This document shows positions 50,781-58,674 of a stretch of 64,000 bases of DNA, in pieces (position 1 is the first letter of the stretch; each line of letters starts with the position of its first letter). Origin of the DNA: Paenibacillus_AB sp036577625 (GTDB lineage: Bacteria > Bacillota > Bacilli > Paenibacillales > NBRC-103111). The translations under genes were made by a program, and so were the position numbers. Under the pieces are notes generated by a model. It was given only the letters and a program-made list of their open reading frames with translations. It ran no database searches and had not been told where the DNA came from. The DNA is taken from contig NZ_JARBDC010000034.1 in NCBI RefSeq assembly GCF_036577625.1, forward strand, positions 60,257 through 124,256, read 5' to 3'.

Positions 50781-50988
50781 TTCGGACATGCGGCTGACGA
50801 ACCGAGCGATCGTTATCGGAGCCGACTGCGGTGGTTTGAATACGTTTACGAACCCCAGTATCGCTATTGCCGGCAATTCGGGTCGTTTTCCTCCATTTTG
50901 GGCTGGATAGCGATGTCCGGATTCGTTAGCCTGAAAAAACGATCGTTTTTGCGCCGATAAGCATACTACGATTCGTTCCATCCGCCGA
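50781..50988. repeat. 208-bp intergenic repeat, copy 1
   Basis: The stretch from TTCGGACATGCGGCTGACGA to the TTCCATCCGCCGA end aligns without net length change to 55175-55382. Shared blocks include CGATCGTTATCGGAGC-like, CAGTATCGCTATTGCCGGCA, TAGCGATGTCCGGATTCGTT and GCATACTACGATTCGTTCCA. Identity is roughly 85% by eye. The two copies lie in the same orientation on either side of the germination operon. Confidence 0.85.
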
Positions 50989-51017
50989 TGCGGCTCCCGG
51001 TTGCCGAGCGATCCCTA

Positions 51018-51048
51018 AGAAAAGAAAAGCTTCTGACCGAAGCTTTTC
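51018..51048 (-). terminator. Terminator of the ger operon
   Basis: AAAAGCTTC-GGTCA-GAAGCTTTT is followed by CTTTTCTT on the minus strand. A second hairpin, with GACCGCTG/CAGCGGTC arms, lies closer to gerC at 51072-51099. Confidence 0.75.
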
Positions 51049-51112
51049 GACGGGGCGAGTTCGATAAGTAAGACCGCTGAGAAAAACGTTCCAGCGGTCC
51101 TTTTTGCCATGC

Positions 51113-52273
51113 TTAATATTCGTTGACTTTGCCCTTCACCTTGTACATGCCGGCATGGGCCATATTCAGTTCGACCCGAACCGACTTCAAGGCGTAGTCG
51201 GTCAGCGGCCGCTCCCCGTCGTCGGTCAGCTTGCCCCACGCATCGAATTTTTTGCGATACAGCACATGATCCAGCTCGAACAAGTCGATGCCGCGCTGGA
51301 CGCCGTAGTCGAACGTACGCCGCACCTCCGACGCGATCTGCTTCTCCGCCGTTTGTTCGATTTCGCTTTCGCTCATCGGCTTCAACAATTCCGTTACGAC
51401 GAGCTGGCCCGTAATTCGGATCGTATAAGAGGGTCTGCCGTTTTCCACGACGGGCGTAACGCTCGCTTTCGGACGATCGATCGACACCGAAGCCGCGGGC
51501 TCGCCTTCGACCAGGAGCATTACGTTGCTCCGTTGCGTATCGCGGTCCAGCCAGCGCAGTCCCGTCAAATCGCGGTCCGCCGCCCAAACGGACGGCTTTC
51601 GTTTATTGACGATAAACAAGCCGTCGACTTCCAGCTTCGGGTCGTTTTTGTCGCCTTCCTTCCATACATCGTTCGCGATGCCGAGCGACGGCAGAAACAA
51701 GCTCGACCCGGGTTCCCGGTAATCGGCGACCGCTTTGTACAGTCGCAGCGGACGGATATACGACCTTTGCCGGTAGTTGTCTTCCGGCTGGTGCAAAATC
51801 GAACCGAGCGGGGATTGGTTGAAAAACGGCAGCACCGTGAAGATGCGATCGATCGGTTCCTTCGTCCCGTATACCCATTGCGTATATCGCATCTCCCGGA
51901 AGCGGATCAGGCCGTCCATATAGTTCTCGAATCCGTGCTCCAGCGCTTTGTCCGTAAAGACGACCGAAGACACCTGCCCCCAAAACACCCGCTGCTGCGA
52001 CGTCTCGAGAAGCCGATTCATCGCCTCGACGATCGTGCCGCCCTTCTCCCGGCCGGACCAGACGGAAGCCGGCTGTCCCGTTTTTCCCCCTTCTTGTTTG
52101 GACACGTTGGCGAAATCGAGCATTTGAGCGTACACGACGAATTGTCCGTCCGCGTAATCGTAGCCGATCGCCGTGATGTAGTTCGTATCCTGGATCGTTT
52201 TCACGTCCCAGCAGCCCGTCGCGACGATGGACAGCAGCGCCCCGACGAGAACCGTACAAGCCGTACGTATCAA
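51113..52273 (-). CDS. Spore germination lipoprotein, Ger(x)C family
   Basis: A 386-residue lipoprotein, third gene of the operon. The signal MIRTACTVLVGALLSIVATGC ends in the lipobox Cys and is followed by the family start WDVKTIQDTNYITAIGYDYA. The domain pattern VWGQVSSVVFTDKALEHG-like and the C-terminal MAHAGMYKVKGKVNEY belong to GerAC-type subunits of nutrient germinant receptors in the spore inner membrane. The start is TTG at 52273, overlapping the TGA of the upstream gene, with GAGGGGG before it. Confidence 0.9.
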   Translation of the reverse strand: MIRTACTVLVGALLSIVATGCWDVKTIQDTNYITAIGYDYADGQFVVYAQMLDFANVSKQEGGKTGQPASVWSGREKGGTIVEAMNRLLETSQQRVFWGQVSSVVFTDKALEHGFENYMDGLIRFREMRYTQWVYGTKEPIDRIFTVLPFFNQSPLGSILHQPEDNYRQRSYIRPLRLYKAVADYREPGSSLFLPSLGIANDVWKEGDKNDPKLEVDGLFIVNKRKPSVWAADRDLTGLRWLDRDTQRSNVMLLVEGEPAASVSIDRPKASVTPVVENGRPSYTIRITGQLVVTELLKPMSESEIEQTAEKQIASEVRRTFDYGVQRGIDLFELDHVLYRKKFDAWGKLTDDGERPLTDYALKSVRVELNMAHAGMYKVKGKVNEY

Positions 52274-53742
52274 GACCGCCCCCTCTTTTGTCGGGTGTCG
52301 TCCGTCGTATTCAGGAAAGTCGGTCGGCGCTTCGCCGTCTTCCACTTATTGTACCGGAGCGAACGGATCCAATCCCGCGGCGACGGCGGACTTATGGGGG
52401 CCAAGTACGGCACGCCGAACGATTCCAGCGTCGCCAAATACAGGACGAGGGCTACGACGGATACGATAAAGCCGAACATGCCGAGCAGCGCCGACACGAT
52501 CAAAATGAGGATGCGCAGCAGCGTTACGGAGCCGGCGAGCGACTGGTTGACGAGCGTATACATCGCCATCGTCGAAATCGCCACCGCCACGAGCGTCGTC
52601 GGACTGGTCAGGCCGGCCCGGATCGCCGCGTCGCCGATGATCAGCCCGCCGACGACCGCGACGGTTTGGCCGACCGCCTTGGGCAGTCGCAGGCCCGCTT
52701 CCCGGAACAGCTCGAACAGGCCGAGCATCAGGAAAAAATCCATCGGGCCGGACAACGGCAGGCCAAGGCGGACCGAGGCGATCGTTGCCAGCAGCGGAAA
52801 CGGAATTTGATCGAAATTGTAAGACGTCACGGCGATGTAAAAGCCCGGAAAAAACACCGCTATCGCGAGCCCCGCCAGCCGCAGCGCCCGTTCGACCGCC
52901 ACGTAATACGAAGGGAAATGGAGGTCCTCCGGCGATTTTAAAATCATCGTCAAGTTGGCCGGAGCGAGCAGCGCCATCGGCGAGCCGTCGACCAGGATGC
53001 CGATCCGCCCGCGAAGCAGGCCGTCGGCCACAAAGTCCGGCCTGCCGATATAATCCAGCAGCGGAACGAGCGAGAAGCCTTTGTCGGTCAATCCTTCTTC
53101 GAGCTGCTCGCTGCTGATCAGACCGTCGAGGTTCAGACGCTCCAGCTTTAGCCGCGCCTCCTTCACGATAACCGGATCGGCTACGTCCCCGATATAGAGC
53201 AGCGCTACGGACGTATGGCTGCGTTGGCCGACTTTTATCAGCTCGCAGCAGAGCGACGTCGTCAGAAGCCGTTTGCGTACAAGCGCCACATTCGTCGCCA
53301 AATCTTCGGTAAACGCGTCGCGGGGACCTTTCACCGACACTTCCGTGCTTGACTCCTCCGGCTTCCGGATCGGCGGATTCGCGATATTCACCGTATACAG
53401 CAAGCGGGGCGATTCGAAAAACAGCACGAGTTCCCCCGTATACAGCCGGTCCGCCATCGGTTTCTCCCAATCCGGAGCGGCGATGCGGGAAAGCAGCAGC
53501 GAACCGTTCGTCTCGACCAGCTCGGAGGTCACCGTTTCCGCATCTTCCAGCATCCGCTGCAAATGAGGCAGCACGAACCCGTTGATCTGGGACGCATCGG
53601 CCATTCCGTAGCAGTACAGCAGCACGACGGGATGGGAGCGATCCCGCGGCCCGAGCCGGACGGATTCGATTTTCACGTCCTGCGACAGCGCGAACAAATC
53701 CCGGAACCGCCGCTCGTCCATTTCCGCCAATACCGGCTTCAC
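52270..53742 (-). CDS. Spore germination protein, GerA family (A subunit)
   Basis: A 490-residue membrane subunit. The N-terminal soluble part (to about 250) includes DRSHPVVLLYCYGMADASQI and GRIGILVDGSPMALLAP; membrane helices from about 265 include RALRLAGLAIAVFFPGFYIA and SVRLGLPLSGPMDFFLMLGL. The start is GTG at 53742, overlapping the stop of the upstream B-type gene (GTGA). The A, B and C proteins assemble into a germinant receptor that senses nutrients. Confidence 0.92.
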   Translation of the reverse strand: MKPVLAEMDERRFRDLFALSQDVKIESVRLGPRDRSHPVVLLYCYGMADASQINGFVLPHLQRMLEDAETVTSELVETNGSLLLSRIAAPDWEKPMADRLYTGELVLFFESPRLLYTVNIANPPIRKPEESSTEVSVKGPRDAFTEDLATNVALVRKRLLTTSLCCELIKVGQRSHTSVALLYIGDVADPVIVKEARLKLERLNLDGLISSEQLEEGLTDKGFSLVPLLDYIGRPDFVADGLLRGRIGILVDGSPMALLAPANLTMILKSPEDLHFPSYYVAVERALRLAGLAIAVFFPGFYIAVTSYNFDQIPFPLLATIASVRLGLPLSGPMDFFLMLGLFELFREAGLRLPKAVGQTVAVVGGLIIGDAAIRAGLTSPTTLVAVAISTMAMYTLVNQSLAGSVTLLRILILIVSALLGMFGFIVSVVALVLYLATLESFGVPYLAPISPPSPRDWIRSLRYNKWKTAKRRPTFLNTTDDTRQKRGRS

Positions 53743-54830
53743 GTCTTCGCACTCTCCTTTCGTCCCGAAGCGGGCACCAGCGACAAAACGAACAGCGCCA
53801 AGCCGAAACAAGCGCCGAGCACCGATATTCCCGGGAAGTACCAATTTGCGATGATGGAAGCCAGCGTCACGTCGTTAAACGGAACGGACACGATCGCCGC
53901 CATCAGCACGGCGCCTCCGGACAGTACGTAGTTCCGGCGCATGCGGCCCGCATGTTCCGTGAGGAGATACAGCATCAGCGAAACGCGGACGAACGAACCG
54001 GAAATCCACTGGTAAATGGAAAAAAAGTCAAGGTGCGAAATGAACTTTCCGAGCGTCACCATCCGCCACTGCTCGAATGCCGGATACCGCTGCTCCGCCG
54101 CCTCGAAAGGGCCGAATACGGAAATCGCGCCCGTCAGCGGACCGACCGTAAGCCCGACCGCGATGATCCCGAGCGCGATCATCCCTCTCGTCCGAAGCGC
54201 GGTCGAAACGTGATGCTTCATGAATAGGACGATGACAAGCTCGAGCACACTGCCGGACGTATACAGCAGCGCCCGGACGGAAGGCATGTAGCCGTGCGTA
54301 AAAAGCGGAGTGAGAAGCGAGTAGTCTTTGTACTGCAAATTGGCCGATGCGACGAAATAGCCGAGCGCGACGACGCCCGGAAGAAGCATGGCGGCGGCGA
54401 TGGCGATCGCCCGGATTCCGGCTTTCGCGCCGAAATAGCAAAGCAGCGTCAATACGACGGCGATGACCGTCTTCGGCGTTTTCGGCAAATACGTCACTTT
54501 CGTCCACATGACGGTATCGGCAAGCGAAATAAGAGCGGCCGCGAACAAATACACGACGAAGAGGGCGGACATCAGCCGGCGGACCGTCTTTCCGTGCCGT
54601 CGTTCCACCCACTCGTTCACCGATTCGTTTCCGGTTTTGCGAAGCACGACATGCAGGATGCCGGCCCATACGATAACCGGGATGCAAGCGGCCGTAGCCC
54701 CGATCCATGCGTCCCGTTTGGCCGTTTCGAGCAAGACGGGGACGAGCAGCACATGATTGGAAATGCCGACCGACAGGATGAGCGTCATATACATCGCGAG
54801 CGGCGAAATCGGTTTGATCGATTGCAACAT
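53739..54830 (-). CDS. Spore germination permease-like protein, GerB family
   Basis: A 363-residue membrane protein with ten transmembrane helices, of the APC-like endospore germination permease family (for example LSVGISNHVLLVPVLLETAK and NEWVERRHGKTVRRLMSALF). It is thought to bind the germinant amino acid or sugar. The ATG at 54830 has GGGAGATGG upstream. It is the first gene here, so the operon order is B-A-C; A-B-C and A-C-B orders are more familiar. Confidence 0.92.
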   Translation of the reverse strand: MLQSIKPISPLAMYMTLILSVGISNHVLLVPVLLETAKRDAWIGATAACIPVIVWAGILHVVLRKTGNESVNEWVERRHGKTVRRLMSALFVVYLFAAALISLADTVMWTKVTYLPKTPKTVIAVVLTLLCYFGAKAGIRAIAIAAAMLLPGVVALGYFVASANLQYKDYSLLTPLFTHGYMPSVRALLYTSGSVLELVIVLFMKHHVSTALRTRGMIALGIIAVGLTVGPLTGAISVFGPFEAAEQRYPAFEQWRMVTLGKFISHLDFFSIYQWISGSFVRVSLMLYLLTEHAGRMRRNYVLSGGAVLMAAIVSVPFNDVTLASIIANWYFPGISVLGACFGLALFVLSLVPASGRKESAKT

Positions 54831-55049
54831 GGGTCCATCTCCCGGAAACGATATGACAGAACAAAATTTCCCGATTATGGTTTGTAGCCGGGCGCGGTTT
54901 TATCCATAAATTTAGGCGCGCTGGAAGGAACAGGAATTAGGCTGCAGCCGCTGGTTACAGTCGCGTTGTCTTTTTTGTGGTTTGGAGGCAACAACCACGA
55001 CATCAAAGGCGACCGTGATTGTTCCGCGCTAGCGCCCATCCCTTCCGAG

Positions 55050-55148
55050 CTCCTGAGCGTCTCCTGAGTTTCTCCTGAGTTTCTCCTGAGTTTCTCCTGA
55101 GTTTCTCCTGAGTTTCGACTGAGTTTCTCCTGAGTTTCTCCTGAGTTT
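55050..55148. repeat. 11-bp tandem repeat, nine units
   Basis: The unit CTCCTGAGTTT is repeated nine times without gaps; the first unit is CTCCTGAGCGT and the sixth is CGACTGAGTTT. A partial CGACT follows. It is upstream of the ger operon and directly beside the 208-bp repeat copy 2. Such short arrays change length readily by slippage. Confidence 0.92.
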
Positions 55149-55174
55149 CGACTTCCATTCGTTATTTCCCGGTT

Positions 55175-55382
55175 TTCGGACATGAGGCTAACGAACCGAA
55201 CAATCGTTATCGGAGCTGAATGCGGGGGTGTGATTTGGTTTACGAATTCCAGTATCGCTATTGCCGGCAAATCGGATCGTTTTCTTCCGTTTTGGGCTTA
55301 ATAGCGATGTCCGGATTCGTTAGCCTGGAAAACGACCGTTTTTTCCGCCGATAAGCATACTACGATTCGTTCCATCGGCCGA
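55175..55382. repeat. 208-bp intergenic repeat, copy 2
   Basis: Same length and orientation as the copy at 50781-50988. The minus-strand reading frame that is open in copy 1 is broken here by a TAA (in the context CGCTATTAAGCCC). Conservation therefore looks like that of a DNA or RNA element rather than a protein. Confidence 0.85.
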
Positions 55383-55584
55383 CACGCAGCCGAGCGGGAA
55401 ACGAGATGGAAATGCTCCCGCTATTTTCGGTCGTTTCCCGTTGCCGGGGAAAGCAAAGGGAAACCGTCCGGATAAAATCGCCCATGAGGGATTTTCCCGT
55501 TCGTTCGATTCCCGTGACCCGGCAGGATCAGGATACGCCGGACGTGAAAACGAAAAGCGCTGCTGGCCCCAACATTTATCGATC

Positions 55585-55612
55585 AAAAAAACGCCGGCCT
55601 TCGCCGGCCGGC
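55585..55612 (-). terminator. Rho-independent terminator
   Basis: CGCCGGCC/GGCCGGCG stem with a short TTCGC-type loop, followed by seven T on the minus strand. It ends the two-component operon. Confidence 0.88.
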
Positions 55613-55628
55613 GCTGCTTCGTATTCGG

Positions 55629-57092
55629 TTAGGCGCGAGGCGGAACGGACGGAAGCCGCACGAAAAATACGGAGCCTTCCCCCGGCCTGCTTTCCACCCG
55701 GATCGTGCCGTCCATCGCTTCGACGATCGCCTTCGAGATCGACAGGCCGAGCCCGGCCCCGCCCGATTTGCGCGTTCGCGACGATTCGCTCCGGTAAAAC
55801 CGGTCGAAAATGCGCGGCACGTGCTCGGCGGGGATGCCCGAACCGTTGTCCGCCACGGCCAGTTCGACATGCTCCGCGTCGGCCCGGACCGCGATGGCGA
55901 TGCGGCCCTGCTCCGGGTCCGTATGCTGTACCGCATTATGGAACAAGTTGAGCACGACCTGCTTCATTTTATCCGGGTCGTACCGGCATCCGGCCCGAGA
56001 GGCGAGGCGAAACGCGACCTCCCGGCTCGCGGCCAGCAGCCGCAGCTGCGGCTCCATTTCCCGGATCAGCTCCTCCAGGTCGCCCTCGCGCATTTCCATG
56101 TTCGGCGCGCGGTCCATCTTCGCCAGCAGCAGCAAATCGCTTACGAGCTTGTTCAGCCGCTCCGACTCGCCGTACATGCTCGTCAACGCCTTGTGGAGCT
56201 GGTTCGGCTGATGCATCGCTCCGCGGAGCAGCACCTCCAGGAATCCGTGAATCGACGTCAGCGGGGTGCGCAGCTCGTGCGAGGCGTCCGCGATAAACCG
56301 CCGCATCTGCTCCTTCGCCTCCTTCTCGGCCGCAAACGACGCTTCGAGCCGTTCCAGCATCCCGTTGAACGAATGCGCCAGCCGGTCGACCTCGAGCTGC
56401 CCCTGCTTCGCCGGCAAACGCTCGTCCAGACTTCCGGCGTCGATGCGCCCGACCGTATCGACGATCTTCGATAACGGGACGAGCGTCCGCTTCAAAACCG
56501 GAATGAAGGCGATCAGCCCGAGCACGAGCGCAACGAGCGCCAACGCCACGAAAATGACCAGCTGGCGGACCGCCACATCCTGCAGCGGAGCCGTGCTCGT
56601 GCTGAGCTGGGCGACGCCGAGCAGACGCCCCCGGAAATCGACCGGCTGCAGGACGACAAGCTGCTCGACTCCCTGCTCGTCGCGGGCGATTTTGTAATAC
56701 GGGCCTTTTCTTTTTTTCGACGCTTCTTCGTAGTCTTGCGGCCGCAGCTTCGGCGGGGTTCGGGCTTCCGGCCAATTGGACAAGCCGGTCACGTTGCCGG
56801 AAAGATCGGCGACGGCGAGCGTCATATCCGGCAAAAAGAACATCGGGCCTCTGGTTCGGCCGCCGCCTTCCGCAGCGCCCTCCGGGTTTTGGAAAATGTC
56901 GCGGGGCACGGTCAAAAGCTGGTTTTGCATCGATTCGGCTTTGTTTTTGTACAAAAACTCGCGCATGACGACATACTGCAAAATGCCGATAAACAGCAAT
57001 ATGACCGCGATGACGAGCAGCGAGCGCGATAACAGCTGGAACCCGAGCGAATGGGGAGTCAGTATGGGCGGCAAGCGGAATCGGCGTTTCAT
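55629..57092 (-). CDS. Sensor histidine kinase
   Basis: A 487-residue membrane kinase. A first helix at about 20-45 (LLVIAVILLFIGILQYVV) and a second near 185-205 (LVIFVALALVALVLGLIAFI) enclose an outer sensor domain. HAMP, HisKA (ADASHELRTPLTSIHGFLEV) and the ATPase domain (NLFHNAVQHT, DNGSGIP, GGAGLGLSI) follow. The ATG at 57092 overlaps the stop codon of the regulator gene. The layout is that of PhoR/ResE/SaeS-like kinases with a large periplasmic-type sensor. The signal is unknown. Confidence 0.92.
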   Translation of the reverse strand: MKRRFRLPPILTPHSLGFQLLSRSLLVIAVILLFIGILQYVVMREFLYKNKAESMQNQLLTVPRDIFQNPEGAAEGGGRTRGPMFFLPDMTLAVADLSGNVTGLSNWPEARTPPKLRPQDYEEASKKRKGPYYKIARDEQGVEQLVVLQPVDFRGRLLGVAQLSTSTAPLQDVAVRQLVIFVALALVALVLGLIAFIPVLKRTLVPLSKIVDTVGRIDAGSLDERLPAKQGQLEVDRLAHSFNGMLERLEASFAAEKEAKEQMRRFIADASHELRTPLTSIHGFLEVLLRGAMHQPNQLHKALTSMYGESERLNKLVSDLLLLAKMDRAPNMEMREGDLEELIREMEPQLRLLAASREVAFRLASRAGCRYDPDKMKQVVLNLFHNAVQHTDPEQGRIAIAVRADAEHVELAVADNGSGIPAEHVPRIFDRFYRSESSRTRKSGGAGLGLSISKAIVEAMDGTIRVESRPGEGSVFFVRLPSVPPRA

Positions 57093-57772
57093 GTCGCGTC
57101 GACCCGGTAGCCGGCCCCGCGCAGCGTGCGAATGACGCGGTGCTCCTTGTCCTGAAGCTTGTCCCGCAAGGAGCGGATGTACACTTCCACGATATTTTCT
57201 TCCCCGCCGAAATCGTAGCCCCACACTTTGTCCAAAATGACGCTTTTGCTCAGCACGAGACCGTGATTGATCACCATAAACTTCAGCAGCTCGTATTCGG
57301 TCGGCGAAAGCTCCAGCACCCGGCCGCGATAGCCGATTTCTTTGCGCCGGTCGTCGATGCGGAACGGACCGATCATCACTTCCCCGAGCAAATTCGGGAA
57401 TTGATTGCGAATCCGCGCGTGAATGCGGGCGAGCAGCTCCTCGAAGCTGAACGGCTTGACGACGTAATCGTCGGCGCCGAGCGTGAGCCCCTTCACGCGG
57501 TCGTCCACCTCGTCTCTCGCCGTCAGCATAATGATCGCGACGTTTTCCGTCTTTTTCAGCAGCCGGCACACTTCGAAGCCGTCCATGCCCGGCATCATCA
57601 CGTCGAGAATGACGATATGCGGCTGGAACTGCTTGGCCAGCGTCACGGCGGTAATGCCGTCCGGCGCCGTCTGCACGTCGAACCCTTCGTTCAGCAAGCC
57701 CAGCTCCAAAAACTGCAAAATGTTCGGTTCGTCGTCGACAAGCAATAGTTTGATGCCCCGCAGCTGATTCAT
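57089..57772 (-). CDS. OmpR-family response regulator
   Basis: A 227-residue regulator starting MNQLRGIKLLLVDDEPNILQ. The phospho-acceptor lies in HIVILDVMMPGMDGF and the conserved Lys in YVVKPFSFEEL. The winged helix is at about 130-225 (LSPTEYELLKFMVINHGLVL; VEVYIRSLRDKLQ). The ATG at 57772 has GGAGGG upstream; a longer upstream frame is not supported. Cotranscribed with the kinase. Confidence 0.95.
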   Translation of the reverse strand: MNQLRGIKLLLVDDEPNILQFLELGLLNEGFDVQTAPDGITAVTLAKQFQPHIVILDVMMPGMDGFEVCRLLKKTENVAIIMLTARDEVDDRVKGLTLGADDYVVKPFSFEELLARIHARIRNQFPNLLGEVMIGPFRIDDRRKEIGYRGRVLELSPTEYELLKFMVINHGLVLSKSVILDKVWGYDFGGEENIVEVYIRSLRDKLQDKEHRVIRTLRGAGYRVDAT

Positions 57773-58280
57773 GGGCAAACCCTCCGATTCTCCTTCGTCG
57801 TTGCTCTTATTATCGGATGCGATGCTTAAACGAAACTGAAAGGAAGCTGAACGGCCGCTGAACGTTTTTGGTATCCAGCATACAACGAAAGCCGGGCGCC
57901 GACAAGAGCGGCCGACCGGGGGGAGCCGGGGCAATCGCATCGGACTGCTGAACAGCGAGGGATGACATACGTGTCTGTAGTCGCAATGACCGGAAAACCT
58001 CAGATGATTGAGAACGTTCAATGGGCCAAATCGGACAGCCGACTTTTATAACGAGGAGAGCTTTCTTGGACGAAAGAACAGTAGTTGCTCAACAACCTGA
58101 AAACCTCCCGTTAATGGTTCGATATCACTGCTGTTGGACAACGTTTACAGGAAAAGCTCCCGATATTTAGGGCCGAATCGTTTTTTTACCGACGCGATGC
58201 ATAAATATCCGGAGCTTTTCCCGATAAAACGAACGGACGCTTGTTGCGAGGATACATAAACAGGAGGAATTCCCGTTATA
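57773..58280. other. Intergenic region with palindromic element
   Basis: No functional gene was found. It holds the inverted repeat at 58150-58221, followed by a GNAT remnant. Short open frames on both strands cross the inverted repeat and look spurious. Confidence 0.5.
58150..58221. repeat. Inverted repeat, 20-bp arms
   Basis: GGAAAAGCTCCCGATATTTA at 58150-58169 and TAAATATCCGGAGCTTTTCC at 58202-58221 are reverse complements with one mismatch and a 32-nt loop. The arm begins GGAAAA-CT like the repeat at 239-310, though the rest differs. It is probably a small palindromic intergenic element. Confidence 0.7.
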
Positions 58281-58506
58281 TTGGAGCTGCCAATAAGACC
58301 CGCATACTGCTGTTATTTGTCCGACTTGGCCGTCGATGCGGACTATGGGAAACAGGGTGTAGGCACCGAGCTTGTCCGCCTGCTGCGCGAGGGGCTCGGC
58401 GAAAGGGTTGCTCGCATGGCTCTCGGCGCCGACCGCCACGGACTACTGCCCGCGGATCGGCTTCCAGAAAACCGACAAAGCGTTCGTCGTCCCGAGAATG
58501 AAGTAA
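58281..58506 (+). pseudogene. Truncated, frameshifted GNAT acetyltransferase remnant
   Basis: The first frame gives AYCCYLSDLAVDADYGKQGV and then GTELVRLLREGLGE, the acetyl-CoA-binding motif A of GNAT enzymes. After a shift near 58403-58412 another frame gives LLAWLSAPTATDYCPRIGFQ and KTDKAFVVPRMK before a TAA at 58504, the usual GNAT end. The N-terminal half of the domain is missing; a palindromic repeat lies immediately upstream. The gene is therefore dead. A ribosome binding site (AGGAGG) happens to remain upstream. Confidence 0.75.
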
Positions 58507-58605
58507 TCGGAGCCGGGCGGGTGCGCGGCCCGCGGCGGCGTCGGCAGGCAGCCCGGCCCGGGGGCGCGCAACTATGACGGCGGCCGCTCCCGAGCGGGGA
58601 CAGCG

Positions 58606-58655
58606 CAAAAAGACGCATCCAATGACCGTTTGTTGACGGTTTCGGATGCGTCTTG
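58606..58655 (-). terminator. Rho-independent terminator
   Basis: AAGACGCATCC pairs with GGATGCGTCTT, extended by ACCGT/ACGGT inside; TTTTT follows on the minus strand. It ends the glycoside-hydrolase-like gene. Confidence 0.88.
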
Positions 58656-58674
58656 GACCATGACCTTATTTTGT

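Larger units (their letters stand above)
50502..51112. other. Intergenic region with repeat copy 1
   Basis: It contains the promoter side of the chemoreceptor gene (AT-rich, 50520-50640), the 208-bp repeat and two hairpins. A minus-strand open frame of 108 residues spans the repeat but shows no ribosome binding site or recognised domain. Confidence 0.55.
54831..55628. other. Large intergenic region with two repeat types
   Basis: This 798-bp stretch holds the promoter side of the ger operon, an 11-bp tandem repeat, repeat copy 2, and a terminator. Between 55383 and 55580 there are short inverted TTTCCC/GGGAAA blocks but no gene with a credible start. A minus-strand frame with an 11-residue repeat exists only because 11-bp units repeat every 33 nt. 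Confidence 0.55.

Noticed and set aside
50655..50981. 108-residue minus-strand frame across repeat copy 1
   Set aside because: Similar peptide in copy 2 is interrupted by a stop and no ribosome binding site is seen. Conservation is better explained by a DNA repeat.
55050..55148. CRISPR array
   Set aside because: Units are contiguous 11-mers without spacers, and there are no cas genes.
54875..55270. 131-residue frame with an 11-residue repeat
   Set aside because: The peptide repeat follows automatically from an 11-bp DNA tandem array read every 33 nt. No start site support.
50781..55382. Composite transposon carrying the ger operon
   Set aside because: No transposase, no terminal inverted repeats and no target duplications were seen; only direct repeats.
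58167..58439. 90-residue minus-strand gene
   Set aside because: It runs antisense over the palindrome and the GNAT remnant and has no start support.
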